A stretch of 64,000 bases of DNA from Saccharopolyspora rosea (lineage in GTDB: Bacteria; Actinomycetota; Actinomycetes; Mycobacteriales; Pseudonocardiaceae): assembly GCF_025643595.1 (NCBI RefSeq), contig NZ_CP102826.1:5146001-5210000 (forward strand), in the 5' to 3' direction. The notes under the pieces were generated by a model. It made no database searches, was not told where the DNA came from, and was given only the letters and a program-made list of their open reading frames with translations. Positions 21,022 to 31,937 of this stretch are shown piece by piece. Every line of letters begins with the position of its first letter. The stretch's first letter is position 1. Position numbers and translations under genes: made by a program.

Positions 21022-22196
21022 CGTCCGGCCACCTCCAGAACGATCTGCGCCAGCACGCGGTCCGCTTCGCGGTGCCCGCTGCTCAGCGTCGCCGTGCTCA
21101 TCGCCTGCAACCGCTGGACGTCCAGCGCCAGCGGCAGGACCTCGTCGATCACCCGCTGCGGGGTCATCTGGTCGTCGGGGACCAGCCGGGCACCGCCCGC
21201 GGACACCACCGGCTGCGCGTTGAGCGCCTGTTCGCCGTTGCCGTGCGGCAGCGGCACGAAGATCGCGGGCAGCCCGACCGCGGAGACCTCGGCGACGGTC
21301 ATCGCCCCGGACCGGCACACCACCAGGTCGGCCGCCGCGTAGGCGAGGTCCATCCGCTCCAGGTACGGCACGGCCGCGTATCCCGGGGCGCCGGGGACCT
21401 GCTGGACCGCGAGGGTGTTCTTCGGTCCGTGCGCGTGCAGCACGCCGATCCCGGCGCGGCCCAGGGCTTCCGCGGCACCGGAGAACGCCGTGTTCAGCGT
21501 GCGGGCGCCCTGCGAACCGCCGAACACCAGGACGGTCGGCGCGTGCGGGTGCAGGCCGAAGAACGCCCGGGCCTGCGCGCGCAGCGCGAACCGGTCCAGG
21601 CTGGTGATGGACTCCCGCAGCGGGATGCCGATGGTGCGCGCTCCGGCCAGCCCGCTGTCCGGGGTGGCCGCGAGGACGCGTTCGGCGAACCGCGCGCCCA
21701 CCTTGTTCGCCAGTCCGGCGCGGGCGTTGGCCTCGTGCACCACGATCGGCACCCGACCGCGCGCCGCGAGGTAGGCGGGCAGCGACACGTAGCCGCCGAA
21801 GCCGACCACCACGTCGGCACCCACCCGGTCCAGCACGTCGCGCGTCTGGCGCACCGACTCGCGCACCTTCAGCGGCAGCTTCAGCAGCTCCGGGCTGGCC
21901 TTGCGGGGCATCGGCACCGGCGGGATCAGCTCCAGCGGGTAGCCGCGGGCCGGGACCAGCCGGTTCTCCAGCCCGCGTTCGGTGCCCAGCGCGGTGACCC
22001 GCGCGTCCGGCCGCATCCGGCGGACCGCGTCGGCCAGCGCCAGCGCGGGCTCGACGTGCCCGGCGGTGCCGCCCCCGGCGACCACGATCGACAGCGGCGG
22101 CCGACCGGGCTGGGCGGCCCCGGGCCAGGCCGCGGGAGCGGGCGGCGGGTTGGCGCCCGGCGTGCGGTCGATGCGGACCGTCTGCTCCCCGCTCAA
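21018..22196 (-). CDS. murG: UDP-GlcNAc transferase MurG
   Basis: Membrane-associated GT28 glycosyltransferase that converts lipid I into lipid II. Motifs include [15 protein letters not shown] (near residue 35), [26 protein letters not shown] and the donor-site [14 protein letters not shown] start at 22194-22196 is preferred because GAGGAGG lies 7 bp upstream and the codon overlaps the ftsW stop (TTGA); no ATG or GTG is available nearby in frame. The product is 392 residues, with an N-terminal extension rich in Pro and Ala before the first Rossmann strand. Confidence 0.95.
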   Translation of the reverse strand: MSGEQTVRIDRTPGANPPPAPAAWPGAAQPGRPPLSIVVAGGGTAGHVEPALALADAVRRMRPDARVTALGTERGLENRLVPARGYPLELIPPVPMPRKASPELLKLPLKVRESVRQTRDVLDRVGADVVVGFGGYVSLPAYLAARGRVPIVVHEANARAGLANKVGARFAERVLAATPDSGLAGARTIGIPLRESITSLDRFALRAQARAFFGLHPHAPTVLVFGGSQGARTLNTAFSGAAEALGRAGIGVLHAHGPKNTLAVQQVPGAPGYAAVPYLERMDLAYAAADLVVCRSGAMTVAEVSAVGLPAIFVPLPHGNGEQALNAQPVVSAGGARLVPDDQMTPQRVIDEVLPLALDVQRLQAMSTATLSSGHREADRVLAQIVLEVAGR

Positions 22197-23578
22197 CGGT
22201 GTCCTCCTCGTGTCTGCGTCCGGGCCCGGGGACCGCTGCGCGCGCGTCGGTCCCCGCTGCCCCGGCGGGTGGCCGCCGCGCCGGAGCTCTTGGAGCCCGG
22301 CCGGCTCGATGATGTCGTGGGCCGCGCCGAGCGCCGTCGGGCCGGCGGGCGGTACGGGGCCGGGGTGGGCAGTCGCAGCAGCTTGCCCACCTTGCCCGGC
22401 CCCAAAGACCGTAGCGCGGCGATCGCCTCGGGTTCGTGCCGGGCGAAGTTCGCCAGCAGCCCGAACACCAGCATGCTGGTGACCACGGAGGACCCGCCGG
22501 AGGAGATCAGCGGCAGCGGCAGCCCGGTCGTGGGCAGCAGGCCCACCACGTAGCCGATGTTGATGACGGCCTGCCCCACCAGCCACACCGTCAACGTCGC
22601 CGACACCAGCCGGATCCACGGGTCGGTGTTGCGGGTGGCGATCCGCATCCCCACGTAGGCGGAGGTGCCGAACAGCACGAGCACGATCGCGCAGCCGACG
22701 AAGCCGAGTTCCTCGCCGATGACGGCGAAGATGAAGTCGTTGTGCACGTTGGGCAGGTACTGCCACTTCGACCAGCCCTGCCCGAGGCCGCGGCCGAACA
22801 GCCCGCCGTCGGCCAGCGCGTACAGCGCCTGCATCGACTGGTAGCCGTGGCCGCTGGGGTCGGTGCCCGGGTTCAGGAACGTGGTCAGCCGCGCGAGCCG
22901 GTAGGACGCGACGACGGACAGCACCACGCCGCCGGTGAGCCCGCCCAGCAACAGCACGGCGAACAGCCGCAGCGGCGCGCCCGCGAACCACAGCAGCGCC
23001 AGCAGCACGAGGAACAGCGTGACCGTGGAGCCCAGGTCGGGCTGCAGCATGACGAGGGTGAACATCAGCAGGGCCGCCGGGACGAGCGGCACGAGCAGGT
23101 GCCGGTACTGGGCGATCAGCGCGCGTTTGGTGACCAGCACGTGCGCGCCCCACAGCGCGAACGCGACCTTCGCGAACTCCACCGGCTGGAAGGACACCCC
23201 GGCGACCACGAACCAGCTGCGCGCCCCGTTGAGCTCGGTGCCCAGCGGGGTGAGCACGGCGACCAGCAGTCCGACGCAGCCCAGCAGCAGCGCGAAGCTG
23301 AACCGGCGGATCAGCTTCACCGGCACGCGCAGCGCCAGGTAGAACAGCACCAGCCCGGCCCCGCAGTACATGACCTGCTTGCTGAACACGCTGTAGGACG
23401 ACCCGTCCTTGTTGAAGGAGTCCACACTGGACGCCGACAGCACCATGACGAGCCCGAACACCGTCAGCAGCCCGAACACGGCCAGCAGCAGGTGGAACGA
23501 CGCCAGCGGCCGGGTCAGCCACGCGGTCAGCGGCGTCAGCGCGCCGCGGCGCCTGGTGGTCTTGGTCGCGGTGGCCAC
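22193..23578 (-). CDS. ftsW: SEDS-family peptidoglycan polymerase FtsW
   Basis: Polytopic glycosyltransferase that polymerises lipid II at the septum together with FtsI. The 461-residue product has about ten membrane segments and SEDS motifs including [26 protein letters not shown] and the C-terminal [13 protein letters not shown] basic Ser/Arg-rich cytoplasmic tail of about 70 residues follows. GTG 23576-23578 is the probable start ([12 protein letters not shown]). MurD ends 7 bp upstream. Confidence 0.96.
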   Translation of the reverse strand: MATATKTTRRRGALTPLTAWLTRPLASFHLLLAVFGLLTVFGLVMVLSASSVDSFNKDGSSYSVFSKQVMYCGAGLVLFYLALRVPVKLIRRFSFALLLGCVGLLVAVLTPLGTELNGARSWFVVAGVSFQPVEFAKVAFALWGAHVLVTKRALIAQYRHLLVPLVPAALLMFTLVMLQPDLGSTVTLFLVLLALLWFAGAPLRLFAVLLLGGLTGGVVLSVVASYRLARLTTFLNPGTDPSGHGYQSMQALYALADGGLFGRGLGQGWSKWQYLPNVHNDFIFAVIGEELGFVGCAIVLVLFGTSAYVGMRIATRNTDPWIRLVSATLTVWLVGQAVINIGYVVGLLPTTGLPLPLISSGGSSVVTSMLVFGLLANFARHEPEAIAALRSLGPGKVGKLLRLPTPAPYRPPARRRSARPTTSSSRPGSKSSGAAATRRGSGDRRARSGPRARTQTRGGHR

Positions 23579-23585
23579 CGGTCGA

Positions 23586-24983
23586 TCACCCGCCGTTGAC
23601 CGGGGTGGGCGCCTCGGCCAGCACGGCGCGCACCGCGTCGGCGAACGCGCGCCCCCGGTGCGCGTAGTCGGTGAACATGTCCATCGACGCGGCCGCCGGG
23701 GCGAGCAGGACCACCGATCCCGGGCGGGCGAACTCGGTCGCCGTGCGGACGGCTTGCAGCATGCCCGCATCGTCTCCCGCGGTGACCTCCCGCACCGGCA
23801 CATCCGGGGCGTGTCGGGCCAACGCGGCGGCGAACCGGTCGCGGTCGCGGCCCAGCAGCACCACCGCCTCCAACCGGTCGGCGTTGGCCGCCACGAGGTC
23901 GTCCACCTCGGCACCCTTGAGCAGTCCGCCCGCGATCCACACCACGCGGGGGTGGGCGCGCAGCGCGGCGTCGGCGGCGTGCGGGTTCGTCGCCTTCGAA
24001 TCGTCCACATAGGACACACCGGCGGCCTCGGCGACCGGGACCGACCGGTGCGCCCCGGGTTCGAAGGCGCGCAGCCCGGCGGCGACCGCGGCCGCGTCGA
24101 CGCCGTACGCGCGGGCGAGCGCCGCGGCGGCCAGCGCGTTCGCGATGTTGTGCGGGCCGGCCGGGTGCACGTCGGCCAGCGACGCGAGGACCTCGCGCCC
24201 GCCGAACGCGCGGTCCACCAGGGACCCGTCGGCGACGCCGAGTTGCCCCTCCGCCGGAGCGCCGAGCGTGAACGACACGTGGCGGGCGCTCTCGGGCGCG
24301 GCGGCGGCCAGCCGCGTCGACCACCCGTCGTCGGCGTTGTGCACGGCGACCGCGTTGCCGCGGAACACCCGCGCCTTCGCCGCGCCGTAGGACTCCAGCG
24401 AGCCGTGCCAGTCCAGGTGGTCGGCGGCGAGGTTGAGCACCACGGCGGCGTGCGCGGCCACCGACTCCGACCAGTGCAGCTGGAAGCTGGACAGCTCCAC
24501 GGCGAGCACCCGGTGCCCGGCCCGGACCGCGTCCACCACGGGCAGGCCGACGTTGCCGCAGGCGACGACGTCGACCCCGGCGGCCCGCAGCACCGACGCC
24601 AGCATGCTCACGGTCGTCGTCTTGCCGTTGGTGCCGGTCACCGCCAGCCAGGTCGGCGGGTGGTCGGCGTCGGCGCCGAGCTGCCAGGCCAGCTCGACCT
24701 CGCCGATCACCTCGACCCCGGCCGCGGCGGCGGCCGTCAGCAGCGGCGCGTCCGGCCGCCAGCCCGGACTGGTGACCACCAGGTCGGTGCCCGCCGGCGG
24801 CTCGTCCAGACCCGGCACCAGCTCGGCGCCCTGCGCGCGCAGCGAAGCGAGCGCCGCGAGCCGGTCGGCGGAGCCGTCGGTGACCGTGACCGACGCGCCC
24901 GCGGCCAGCAGCGCCTCGGCCGCCGACCGGCCGGACACCCCGGCCCCGGCGACCAGCACCTCGCGCCCGTCGAACCGACCCAC
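23586..24983 (-). CDS. murD: UDP-N-acetylmuramoylalanine--D-glutamate ligase MurD
   Basis: Cytoplasmic ligase that adds D-Glu to UDP-MurNAc-L-Ala. The 465-residue protein shows VLVAGAGVSGRSAAEAL at the N-terminus, the ATP loop VTGTNGKTTTVSM, LNLAADHLDWHGS and the C-terminal DDSKATNPHA. The GTG start has GGGGAGG 8 bp upstream. It sits between mraY (44-bp gap) and ftsW. Confidence 0.97.
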   Translation of the reverse strand: MGRFDGREVLVAGAGVSGRSAAEALLAAGASVTVTDGSADRLAALASLRAQGAELVPGLDEPPAGTDLVVTSPGWRPDAPLLTAAAAAGVEVIGEVELAWQLGADADHPPTWLAVTGTNGKTTTVSMLASVLRAAGVDVVACGNVGLPVVDAVRAGHRVLAVELSSFQLHWSESVAAHAAVVLNLAADHLDWHGSLESYGAAKARVFRGNAVAVHNADDGWSTRLAAAAPESARHVSFTLGAPAEGQLGVADGSLVDRAFGGREVLASLADVHPAGPHNIANALAAAALARAYGVDAAAVAAGLRAFEPGAHRSVPVAEAAGVSYVDDSKATNPHAADAALRAHPRVVWIAGGLLKGAEVDDLVAANADRLEAVVLLGRDRDRFAAALARHAPDVPVREVTAGDDAGMLQAVRTATEFARPGSVVLLAPAAASMDMFTDYAHRGRAFADAVRAVLAEAPTPVNGG

Positions 24984-25027
24984 CGCGTTGCCTCCCCGTC
25001 GTCGTCGGCCCCTGCGGCCCTGGCGGA

Positions 25028-26110
25028 TCAGAAGAACGTCCCGGCGCCCGCCAGCCAGTCCGCGTAGAACAGACCGACGCCGAACATGCAGCTGATCGCG
25101 GCCAGCACCCAGAACCGGATGATCACCGTGGTCTCCGCCCAGCCTGCCAGCTCGAAGTGGTGGTGGAACGGCGCCATCCGGAACAACCGCCGACGAGTGG
25201 TGCGGAACACCACGATCTGCATCACCACGGACAGGGCCTCGACCACGAACAGACCGCCGATGATGATCATCAGCAGCTCGGTGCGGGTCACCATGGACAG
25301 CCCGGCCAGCAGACCGCCCAGGGCCAGCGACCCGGTGTCACCCATGAAGATCTTCGCGGGTGCGGCGTTCCACCACAGGAACCCGACGCAGGCGGCCATC
25401 GCCGCCGCGGACACCACCGCGATGTCCAGCGGGTCGCGCACCGTGTAGCACGCGGGCATCGGGCCCTGCGGCAACGAGCAGTCGTTGCGCAGCTGCCAGA
25501 ACGAGATGAACACGTACGTGGCCAGCACCATCGCCGCGGTGCCGCCGGCCAGGCCGTCCATGCCGTCGGTGAAGTTGACGGCGTTGGACCAGCCGCTGAT
25601 CGCGATGTAGGCGAAGATGACGAACCCGATCGCGCCGAACGAGATCACCGTGATGTCGCGGATGAACGACAGGTGCTGCGAGGCGGGCGTGATGCCGTTG
25701 CGGTCGGCGAACTGCATCGCCAGGATCGCGAACAGCACGGCCGCGACCAGCTGGCCCACCAGCTTGGCGGTCTTGTTCAGACCGAGGTTGCGCTGCTTGC
25801 GGATCTTGATGAAGTCGTCCAGGAACCCGACGATGCCCAGCGCCGTGGTCAGCCCCAGCACCAGCAGGCCGGACGCCGTCGGCGGTTCGTCGGCGACGGT
25901 CAGGTGGGTCACCAGGTAGCCGACCCACATGGCGACCAGGATCGCCATGCCGCCCATGGTCGGCGTGCCGCGCTTGGCGGCGTGCTTGCTCTGCACCTCC
26001 TCGCGGATCTCCTGGCCGAAGCCCTGCTTGGAGAACACGCGGATCAGGTAGGGGGTGAACAGGATCGAGACCACCAGCGACACCGCGGCGGCCACCAGGA
26101 TCGGCTTCAC
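25028..26110 (-). CDS. mraY: Phospho-MurNAc-pentapeptide transferase MraY
   Basis: Integral membrane enzyme that forms lipid I by transferring phospho-MurNAc-pentapeptide to undecaprenyl phosphate. The 360-residue protein has ten membrane segments and the signatures [29 protein letters not shown] and FHHHFE. The GTG start (26108-26110) overlaps the murF stop as GTGA. Confidence 0.97.
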   Translation of the reverse strand: MKPILVAAAVSLVVSILFTPYLIRVFSKQGFGQEIREEVQSKHAAKRGTPTMGGMAILVAMWVGYLVTHLTVADEPPTASGLLVLGLTTALGIVGFLDDFIKIRKQRNLGLNKTAKLVGQLVAAVLFAILAMQFADRNGITPASQHLSFIRDITVISFGAIGFVIFAYIAISGWSNAVNFTDGMDGLAGGTAAMVLATYVFISFWQLRNDCSLPQGPMPACYTVRDPLDIAVVSAAAMAACVGFLWWNAAPAKIFMGDTGSLALGGLLAGLSMVTRTELLMIIIGGLFVVEALSVVMQIVVFRTTRRRLFRMAPFHHHFELAGWAETTVIIRFWVLAAISCMFGVGLFYADWLAGAGTFF

Positions 26111-27564
26111 TCGGCACCACCCCCGGCCAGCAGCGCGTCCGCGACCCGCCACAGCCCGGCCGAGTTCGACGCCTTGGTCAGCACCACATCACCGGGACGC
26201 AGCTCGGCGCGCAGCAGCGCGACGGCCGCATCGACGTCCGGCACCAGAACCGACTCCTCTCCCCAGGAACCTTCCAGCGACGCGGCCTGATGCATCACCC
26301 GCGCCTGCTCGCCGACCACCACCAGCCGGTCGATGTTCAGCCGGACGGCCAGCCGCCCGATCTCGTCGTGGGCCTCGGTTTCGGCCTCGCCCAGCTCGTT
26401 CATCGGGCCGAGCACCGCCCACGCCCGCCCGGGGCGTCCGCGGGTCATCGCGGCCAGCGTCTTCAGCGCGGCGCGCACCGACTCGGGGTTGGCGTTGTAG
26501 GCGTCGTTGACGACGGTGATCCCGTCGGGGGTCTCGGCGACCTCCATGCGCCGCGCCGACATCCGGCGCACCCCGCCGAGCCGTTCGGCCACCTGCTCCA
26601 GCGTCGCGCCGTGCTCCAGCGCGACCGCCGCGGCGGTCAGCGCGTTGCCGACGTGGTGCTCGCCGACCAGCGGCAGCGCCACCCGCGCCGAGCCGTGCTC
26701 GGTGACCAGCGTGAACCGCGGCCGGGCGTGCTCGTCGATCTCGATGTCCGCGGCGCGCACGTGCGCCTCGGGGTGCTCCCCGACGAACACCACGCGCGCC
26801 CGGGTGCGGTCGGCCATCGCCCGCACCAGCGGGTCGTCGGCGTTGAGCACCGCGACCCCGTCGGCGGGCAGCGCCTCCACCAGCTCGCCCTTGGCGCGCG
26901 CCACGGCCTCCTGCGAGCCGAACTCGCCGAGGTGCGCGTGGCCGACGTTGAGCACCGCGCCGATGCGCGGCGGCGCCACCCGGCACAGCCCGGCGATGTG
27001 CCCGACACCGCGCGCGGACAGCTCCAGCACCAGGTGCCGGGTGCTCTCGTCGGCGCGCAGCACCGTCCACGGGTGGCCGAGCTCGTTGTTGAACGAGCCG
27101 GGCGGCGCGACGGTCGGGCCCATCGGCTCCAGCAGCTGGGCGATCAGGTCCTTGGTGGACGTCTTGCCGGACGAGCCGGTCACCCCGAACACGGTGAGTT
27201 CGGGCAGCCGGTCGACCACGTACCGGGCGAGCTTCGCCAGCGCGGCCAGCACCGCGGCTCCGGAGCCGTCGGTGTCACCGGCCAGCGCCATCACGCCGGA
27301 CCGGTCCGCGGGGACGCTGGGGACGATCACCGCCGGGGCGTCGACCTCGCGCGCGGCGAGCACGCCCGCCGCACCGTCGGCCACGGCCCGGGCGGCGAAG
27401 TCGTGCCCGTCGACGCGCTCGCCCGGCACGGCCACGAACAGCCCGCCGGGTTCGATCTTGCGGGAGTCGAACTCGACGCCCGCGGTGACGATCTCCGAGC
27501 CTTCCGCACGATGAAGCCTGCCGCCCACCGCGTCCGCGATGTCAGCGAGGCTGAGCCGGATCAC
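26107..27564 (-). CDS. murF: UDP-MurNAc-tripeptide--D-Ala-D-Ala ligase MurF
   Basis: Adds the D-Ala-D-Ala dipeptide to complete the UDP-MurNAc-pentapeptide. The 485-residue product contains [14 protein letters not shown] (ATP loop), [13 protein letters not shown] and [15 protein letters not shown], all typical of MurF. The start is a GTG (27562-27564) with AGGAGG upstream; the open frame continues further but without a ribosome site. A gap of 98 bp separates it from murE. Confidence 0.97.
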   Translation of the reverse strand: MIRLSLADIADAVGGRLHRAEGSEIVTAGVEFDSRKIEPGGLFVAVPGERVDGHDFAARAVADGAAGVLAAREVDAPAVIVPSVPADRSGVMALAGDTDGSGAAVLAALAKLARYVVDRLPELTVFGVTGSSGKTSTKDLIAQLLEPMGPTVAPPGSFNNELGHPWTVLRADESTRHLVLELSARGVGHIAGLCRVAPPRIGAVLNVGHAHLGEFGSQEAVARAKGELVEALPADGVAVLNADDPLVRAMADRTRARVVFVGEHPEAHVRAADIEIDEHARPRFTLVTEHGSARVALPLVGEHHVGNALTAAAVALEHGATLEQVAERLGGVRRMSARRMEVAETPDGITVVNDAYNANPESVRAALKTLAAMTRGRPGRAWAVLGPMNELGEAETEAHDEIGRLAVRLNIDRLVVVGEQARVMHQAASLEGSWGEESVLVPDVDAAVALLRAELRPGDVVLTKASNSAGLWRVADALLAGGGAE

Positions 27565-27662
27565 CTTGCCTCCTGTGTCTTGCCCGCTCCCTGCGGACAC
27601 CCGCACCGAGCCTCCCCGCGGGACGCTCCCGAGCGACGTCCCCGCTCGTGGCGGGGTGCCGC

Positions 27663-29294
27663 TCATGGTGCCTCGGTGTCGCCCTGCCCCCGACGATCTT
27701 CGGTTTCCTGCGGTCCTTCCAGTCGTCGGCGCAGCGCGGCGGCCAGTTCTTCCCGGTCGGAGAAGGGATGCACCACGCCCGCCACCTCCTGTCCCGTCTC
27801 GTGGCCCTTGCCCGCGACGACGACGATGTCGCCGGGACCGGCGCGTCGCACCGCCTCGGCGATGGCTTCCCGCCGGTCGCCGATCTCGATGATCTCGCCC
27901 CGCTCCTCGGCCGGGACGGCCAGGGCCCCGGACAGCATGGCGGCCCGGATCTCCGCGGGGTCCTCGCTGCGCGGGTTGTCGTCGGTGACGACCAGCAGCT
28001 CGGCGCGGCGGGCCGCGGCCTCCCCCATGACGGGCCGCTTGGCGACGTCCCGGTCACCGCCGCAGCCGAGCACGACGATCACCCGGGCGTCGACCTGCGC
28101 GCGCGCCGCGTCGAGGACCGCGGCGACCGCACCGGGTTTGTGCGAGTAGTCCACGACGGCGGTGAAGTCCTGCCCCAGCGCGACCCGCTCCATCCGGCCC
28201 GGCACGTCCACCTCGGCCAGTCCGCGCTCGATCGCCCACAGCGGCACCCCGGCGGCGTGCAGGACACCGATGGCCAGCAGCGCGTTGGCGATGTTGAACG
28301 GCCCGGGCAGCCGCAGCCGGACGTGCATCTTCACCTCGTCGGGCCCGTGCGCGGTGAACGTCTGCTCGCCGGTCGGGTAGGCCTGCACGTCGGTGGCGGT
28401 CCAGGCGGCGTCCCCGGTGGTGGAGACGGTGATGGTGCCGTCGCGGACCAGCCGCTGCCCCCAGTCGGAGTCGACGCACACGACCTCGCGTTCGGAGCGG
28501 CCGTCGAACAGCAGCGCCTTGGCCCGGAAGTAGTCCTCCATGTCGCGGTGGAAGTCCAGGTGGTCCTGCGACAGGTTGGTGAACGCCCCGACGGCGAACC
28601 GCGTACCGGCCACCCTGCCGAGCGAGAGCGCGTGGCTGGAGACCTCCATCGGCACGTACCGGACGCCCTGTTCGACCATCACGGCCAGCAGCGCCTGCAG
28701 GTCGGGCGCCTCGGGCGTGGTGAACGCGCTGTCCAGCCGCTCCCCGGCGATGCGCGTCTCCACGGTGCCGACCAGCCCGGTGGTGAACCCGGCGGCGGCC
28801 AGCGCGGACTCCAGCAGGTAGGTGGTCGTGGTCTTGCCCGAGGTCCCGGTCACCCCGAGCACGGACAGCTCCCGGGACGGGTCGCCGTAGATCAGCGCGG
28901 CGGCGCGGCCGAGCACGGCCCGGGGGTCGTCGTGCACCAGCAGCGACACCCGCCCGGACCGCACGGCGGGGTGCTCGTCGAGCCCGGCCCGTTCGACCCC
29001 GCCCTGGTCGGTGAGCACGGCGAGCGCACCGGCCTCCAGCGCCTGCGCGGCGAAGTCGGCGCCGTGCACGCGGGTCCCGGGCAGGGCGGCGAAGAGGTCA
29101 CCCGGACGCACGTGTTGGGCACGCAGCGTCACCCCGGTCACCGGCGCGGCATCGGCGCTGTGACCGGGGACGCGAACCACCTGCGCGCCGACGAACTCGG
29201 CGAGCTGCTCGATCGCCACCGGCTCGACGTGGGACGGGCGAGGCGGGGCTGTCGCGACCGCGGAAGGCACGTCGCGACAGGCTACCCGCACCAC
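27663..29294 (-). CDS. murE: UDP-MurNAc-dipeptide--meso-diaminopimelate ligase MurE
   Basis: Adds the third peptide residue. The DDNPRSEDP motif is the signature of enzymes that add meso-diaminopimelate rather than lysine. ATP loop VTGTSGKTTTTYL at about residue 150 and NLSQDHLDFHRDMEDYF are present. Length 543 with the first GTG; a GTG about eight codons later is also possible, so the N-terminus is uncertain. It starts the murE-ftsQ operon, facing a divergent YbaB-like gene 141 bp away. In most relatives ftsI lies directly upstream; here a 6-kb island separates them. Confidence 0.95.
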   Translation of the reverse strand: MVRVACRDVPSAVATAPPRPSHVEPVAIEQLAEFVGAQVVRVPGHSADAAPVTGVTLRAQHVRPGDLFAALPGTRVHGADFAAQALEAGALAVLTDQGGVERAGLDEHPAVRSGRVSLLVHDDPRAVLGRAAALIYGDPSRELSVLGVTGTSGKTTTTYLLESALAAAGFTTGLVGTVETRIAGERLDSAFTTPEAPDLQALLAVMVEQGVRYVPMEVSSHALSLGRVAGTRFAVGAFTNLSQDHLDFHRDMEDYFRAKALLFDGRSEREVVCVDSDWGQRLVRDGTITVSTTGDAAWTATDVQAYPTGEQTFTAHGPDEVKMHVRLRLPGPFNIANALLAIGVLHAAGVPLWAIERGLAEVDVPGRMERVALGQDFTAVVDYSHKPGAVAAVLDAARAQVDARVIVVLGCGGDRDVAKRPVMGEAAARRAELLVVTDDNPRSEDPAEIRAAMLSGALAVPAEERGEIIEIGDRREAIAEAVRRAGPGDIVVVAGKGHETGQEVAGVVHPFSDREELAAALRRRLEGPQETEDRRGQGDTEAP

Positions 29295-29435
29295 CTGAGG
29301 CCCACTCCCGCTGGTCGGCTCCCTGTTCGATCGACCCCGGGCTCACCCGAACGTCCCAACATCACCCGTCCTGCCCACAGCCCCGACCGGGTGAAGTAGA
29401 ACTGGTCCGGCTCGTCACCGAGGGGGGAGATCGCG

Positions 29436-29864
29436 ATGCCACCCGAGTTCGGCGCGGACCCGGCGCAGGCGGAACAGGCGCTGCAGGACTGGGCGGACGG
29501 CCTGCGCGACAAAGCGCAGCGGTTCGCCGAGGTGCGACGGCAGCTGGACGACACCCGGATCACCGAGAGCGGCCGCTCGGTCACCGTCACGGTCGACGCG
29601 CAGGGCGTGCCCACCGACGTCCGGTTCGCGGACTCCCGCGCCCCCGGCGCCGAGCTGAGCGCCGAGTTCATGGCGGTGCTGCGGCGGGCCCAGTCCCGGA
29701 TCACCGAACGCGCGACGGAGATCACCGGGTCGGTGCTCGGCGACGACAGCGCCGCCGCGAACGCGGTGCTGGAGCAGTTCCGGCGCCGCTTCCCGGGCCA
29801 GCAACCACCGCCCGCGCCGGAGCTCGACGACGGCGACTTCAGCGACGAGACGTTCCTGCGCTGA
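29436..29864 (+). CDS. YbaB/EbfC-family protein
   Basis: Protein of 142 residues related to the YbaB/EbfC nucleoid-associated fold; the middle reads SVTVTVDAQGVPTDVRFADS, the typical beta sheet, between helices. In actinobacteria such proteins are often encoded directly upstream of EspC-like and WXG-type secretion substrates, as here, and may act as chaperones or regulators for the module. The ATG has GGGGGAGA upstream. It leads a five-gene plus-strand operon. Confidence 0.82.
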   Translation: MPPEFGADPAQAEQALQDWADGLRDKAQRFAEVRRQLDDTRITESGRSVTVTVDAQGVPTDVRFADSRAPGAELSAEFMAVLRRAQSRITERATEITGSVLGDDSAAANAVLEQFRRRFPGQQPPPAPELDDGDFSDETFLR

Positions 29865-29873
29865 GAGGATCGG

Positions 29874-30191
29874 ATGGCGGGATTCGAGTTACCACCGGAC
29901 CAGCTCCGAGCCCACGCGAACGAGCTCGACGCGCACGCGTCGGCGCTGGGCACGGCGGCCGATGCGGCGAACCAGGTGCAGCTCGGCGCGGACGCGTACG
30001 GGCAGATCTGCGCGTTCCTGCCTCCGAGCCTGTCCGCCGCGGGCGGCACGGTCGCCGAGACGGTGCGCGCCGCCGCCAACGCCGTGGAGTCGCTGTCCAC
30101 GGCGCTGCGCGACGCGGTCGCCGACCACGAGGCGCAGGACGCCGAGATCGCCGACGCGCTCGCCCGGCTGTCGAAGGAACTCGGCGGGTGA
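29874..30191 (+). CDS. EspC-like type VII secretion-associated protein
   Basis: Protein of 105 residues with the DUF2580/EspC pattern: an amphipathic helical hairpin starting FELPPDQLRAHANELDAHASALGTA and an Ala-rich second helix (the key part is LRAHANELDAHAS). EspC-like proteins are exported through type VII systems, often as partners of larger WXG/LXG-type effectors. The gene lies 9 bp behind the YbaB-like gene and 4 bp ahead of the toxin gene start, with GAGAGGAT as ribosome site. Confidence 0.82.
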   Translation: MAGFELPPDQLRAHANELDAHASALGTAADAANQVQLGADAYGQICAFLPPSLSAAGGTVAETVRAAANAVESLSTALRDAVADHEAQDAEIADALARLSKELGG

Positions 30192-30195
30192 TCCG

Positions 30196-31560
30196 GTGAG
30201 CGAATCCGCGGGCACCCCGGGTCCCGCGGCGGGCGGCGCGGAGAACCCGCTGGTCGCCAAGCCGCAGGACTCGACGGAGTGGTACACCGGCATCCCGTTG
30301 GCCGAGGCGATCGCGGACGCGGTCACGGCCATCGAGAACGGCAGTTGGGCCGATGCGGGCGTCGCGGGGATCGGCGTCGGCCTGGAGGCCCTGTCCGCGG
30401 TCACGGATCCGCTCGGCACGTTGTTCTCCGGGATCCTGTCGTTCCTGGCCGAGCACTTCCAACCGCTCACCGACGCGCTGGACTGGCTCGCCGGCAACGC
30501 GGACGCGGTCCGCGCGCACGCCCGGACGTGGCGCAACGTCGCCGACTCCCTGCGCGGCACGGCGGACGGCCTGGACTCCGATGTGCAGCGCGGCACGGCC
30601 GGCTGGACCGGCGCGACCGCGGACGCCTACCGCGCCCGCCTGACCGCCACCGCGCAGCTGATCCGCGCCCAGTCCGACGCCGCCCGGGGCCTGGCGTCGG
30701 CGACGGAGCAGGCGGGCGAGATGGTCGCCGTGGTCCGCACCACGGTCCGCGACTTCATCGCCGACTGCGCGGGCCGCCTCGCCGCCTGGGCCGTCGAAAC
30801 CCTCGCCACCGACGGCTTCGGAATCCTCGCGGTGCTCGAACAGGCAACGGTCCGCATCGCCCGCTGGGGCACCCGCGTCGTGGAGATGATCAACAAGTTG
30901 ATCAGGGCCCTGACGCGACTCCTCCCGATGCTCGGAAAACTCGGCGACCTGATCCGCCGCATCAGCAAGATCCTCAACGACATCGCCCACGGCAAACCCC
31001 TCCCGGGACACCCGAGGAAACCCGGCGAACCGGAAGACCCGCACACCCCGCACAACCCCAACGACCCACCGGACGAACCGCCTGGGCACGACAGGCCGGG
31101 CCCGGCGGAGAACCCGGAGGACCGTCAACGCCTCATCGAGGAAGCCCAGGCCGAGGGCCACAAGATCAGCCCCGACAAGGTCGTCGAGATCGGCAAGGAC
31201 CCCAACGGCCGCATAGTCTGGCTGGAAGAGGGGAAGGGCGGCGAACGAGGCGCGGGCCTAGAGCACATCTACGAAGAGCACGGAAAACAGTTCGAAGAGC
31301 ACGGAATTCCACGTGAGAACGTTCCGGACTTCGTCCACCGTGCGGTCACCCAAGGCCGCTACACGGGCCACAATCAAGGAAACCCACCCGGAAGACCCAT
31401 TTACGAGATTGACTACAATGGTGAGCGCCACTTCGTCGCGGTGTCCGTAGGGAAGAACGGGTTCATAGTAGGAGCCAACATGCGGAGCCCCGACAATCCA
31501 TTCGGCGGCACGAAGAGGGATGGCAAACTCGACACCGATCCGAACTACCGAGGTTGGTAG
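30196..31560 (+). CDS. WXG-type polymorphic toxin, probable type VII secretion effector
   Basis: Protein of 454 residues with three parts. A helical N-terminal half has a WXG-like GWTGATADAYR in the turn of a hairpin near residue 140. A Pro-rich linker follows (about 275-305, PHTPHNPNDPPDEPPGHD). A distinct C-terminal domain (about 345-454) contains GLEHIYEEHGKQFEEHGI and PIYEIDYNGERHFVAVSV, with conserved His/Glu/Arg that resemble BECR-type (barnase-EndoU-colicin-RelE) RNase toxins. The toxin class is an inference from pattern, not a family match. DNA from about 31250 on is clearly less GC-rich than the rest of the gene, as expected for an exchanged toxin tip. Confidence 0.75.
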   Translation: MSESAGTPGPAAGGAENPLVAKPQDSTEWYTGIPLAEAIADAVTAIENGSWADAGVAGIGVGLEALSAVTDPLGTLFSGILSFLAEHFQPLTDALDWLAGNADAVRAHARTWRNVADSLRGTADGLDSDVQRGTAGWTGATADAYRARLTATAQLIRAQSDAARGLASATEQAGEMVAVVRTTVRDFIADCAGRLAAWAVETLATDGFGILAVLEQATVRIARWGTRVVEMINKLIRALTRLLPMLGKLGDLIRRISKILNDIAHGKPLPGHPRKPGEPEDPHTPHNPNDPPDEPPGHDRPGPAENPEDRQRLIEEAQAEGHKISPDKVVEIGKDPNGRIVWLEEGKGGERGAGLEHIYEEHGKQFEEHGIPRENVPDFVHRAVTQGRYTGHNQGNPPGRPIYEIDYNGERHFVAVSVGKNGFIVGANMRSPDNPFGGTKRDGKLDTDPNYRGW

Positions 31561-31562
31561 AA

Positions 31563-31937
31563 ATGACCGGAAATCCCACACTCCGATCGGTTCGACTCCG
31601 ACCTGAATGGCAGACCGGGCCACTCTGGACGACGACGGACCAGGACCGATTCTCGGACAACAACGCCACACCCGAAACCATGTCCGAGGAGTTCGCCGTA
31701 TCCTCGCAGCTCACCCAAGAGATAGCGGAATGGGACAGGGAATTCCAGCAGATCTTCGACCCAGAAGATCCTCTGTCCTCCGACTTCCCGGATGAGGCGA
31801 CCGAACAGCGCTGGCGCGAACGGGGACGGCAACTCGCCGGAAGACTGGCCGAAGAACTCGGCCCGCACGTTCGTGTAACCTATTTCAAAGAAGTTGTCCA
31901 GCAAGGCGCGGAAAGCAGCGAACAGCACGATGACTGA
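31563..31937 (+). CDS. Probable immunity protein (short form)
   Basis: Acidic protein of 124 residues, no signal sequence, start 2 bp after the toxin stop with GAGGTTGGTAG as ribosome site. Its whole length aligns with residues about 96-200 of the next gene product: both carry a GPLW motif, an IA-W-D-(F/Y)QQI-type segment and an ending VTY-x4. Position directly behind the toxin and a cytosolic acidic character suggest an immunity protein. Low GC, like the toxin tip. No named family was recognised. Confidence 0.65.
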   Translation: MTGNPTLRSVRLRPEWQTGPLWTTTDQDRFSDNNATPETMSEEFAVSSQLTQEIAEWDREFQQIFDPEDPLSSDFPDEATEQRWRERGRQLAGRLAEELGPHVRVTYFKEVVQQGAESSEQHDD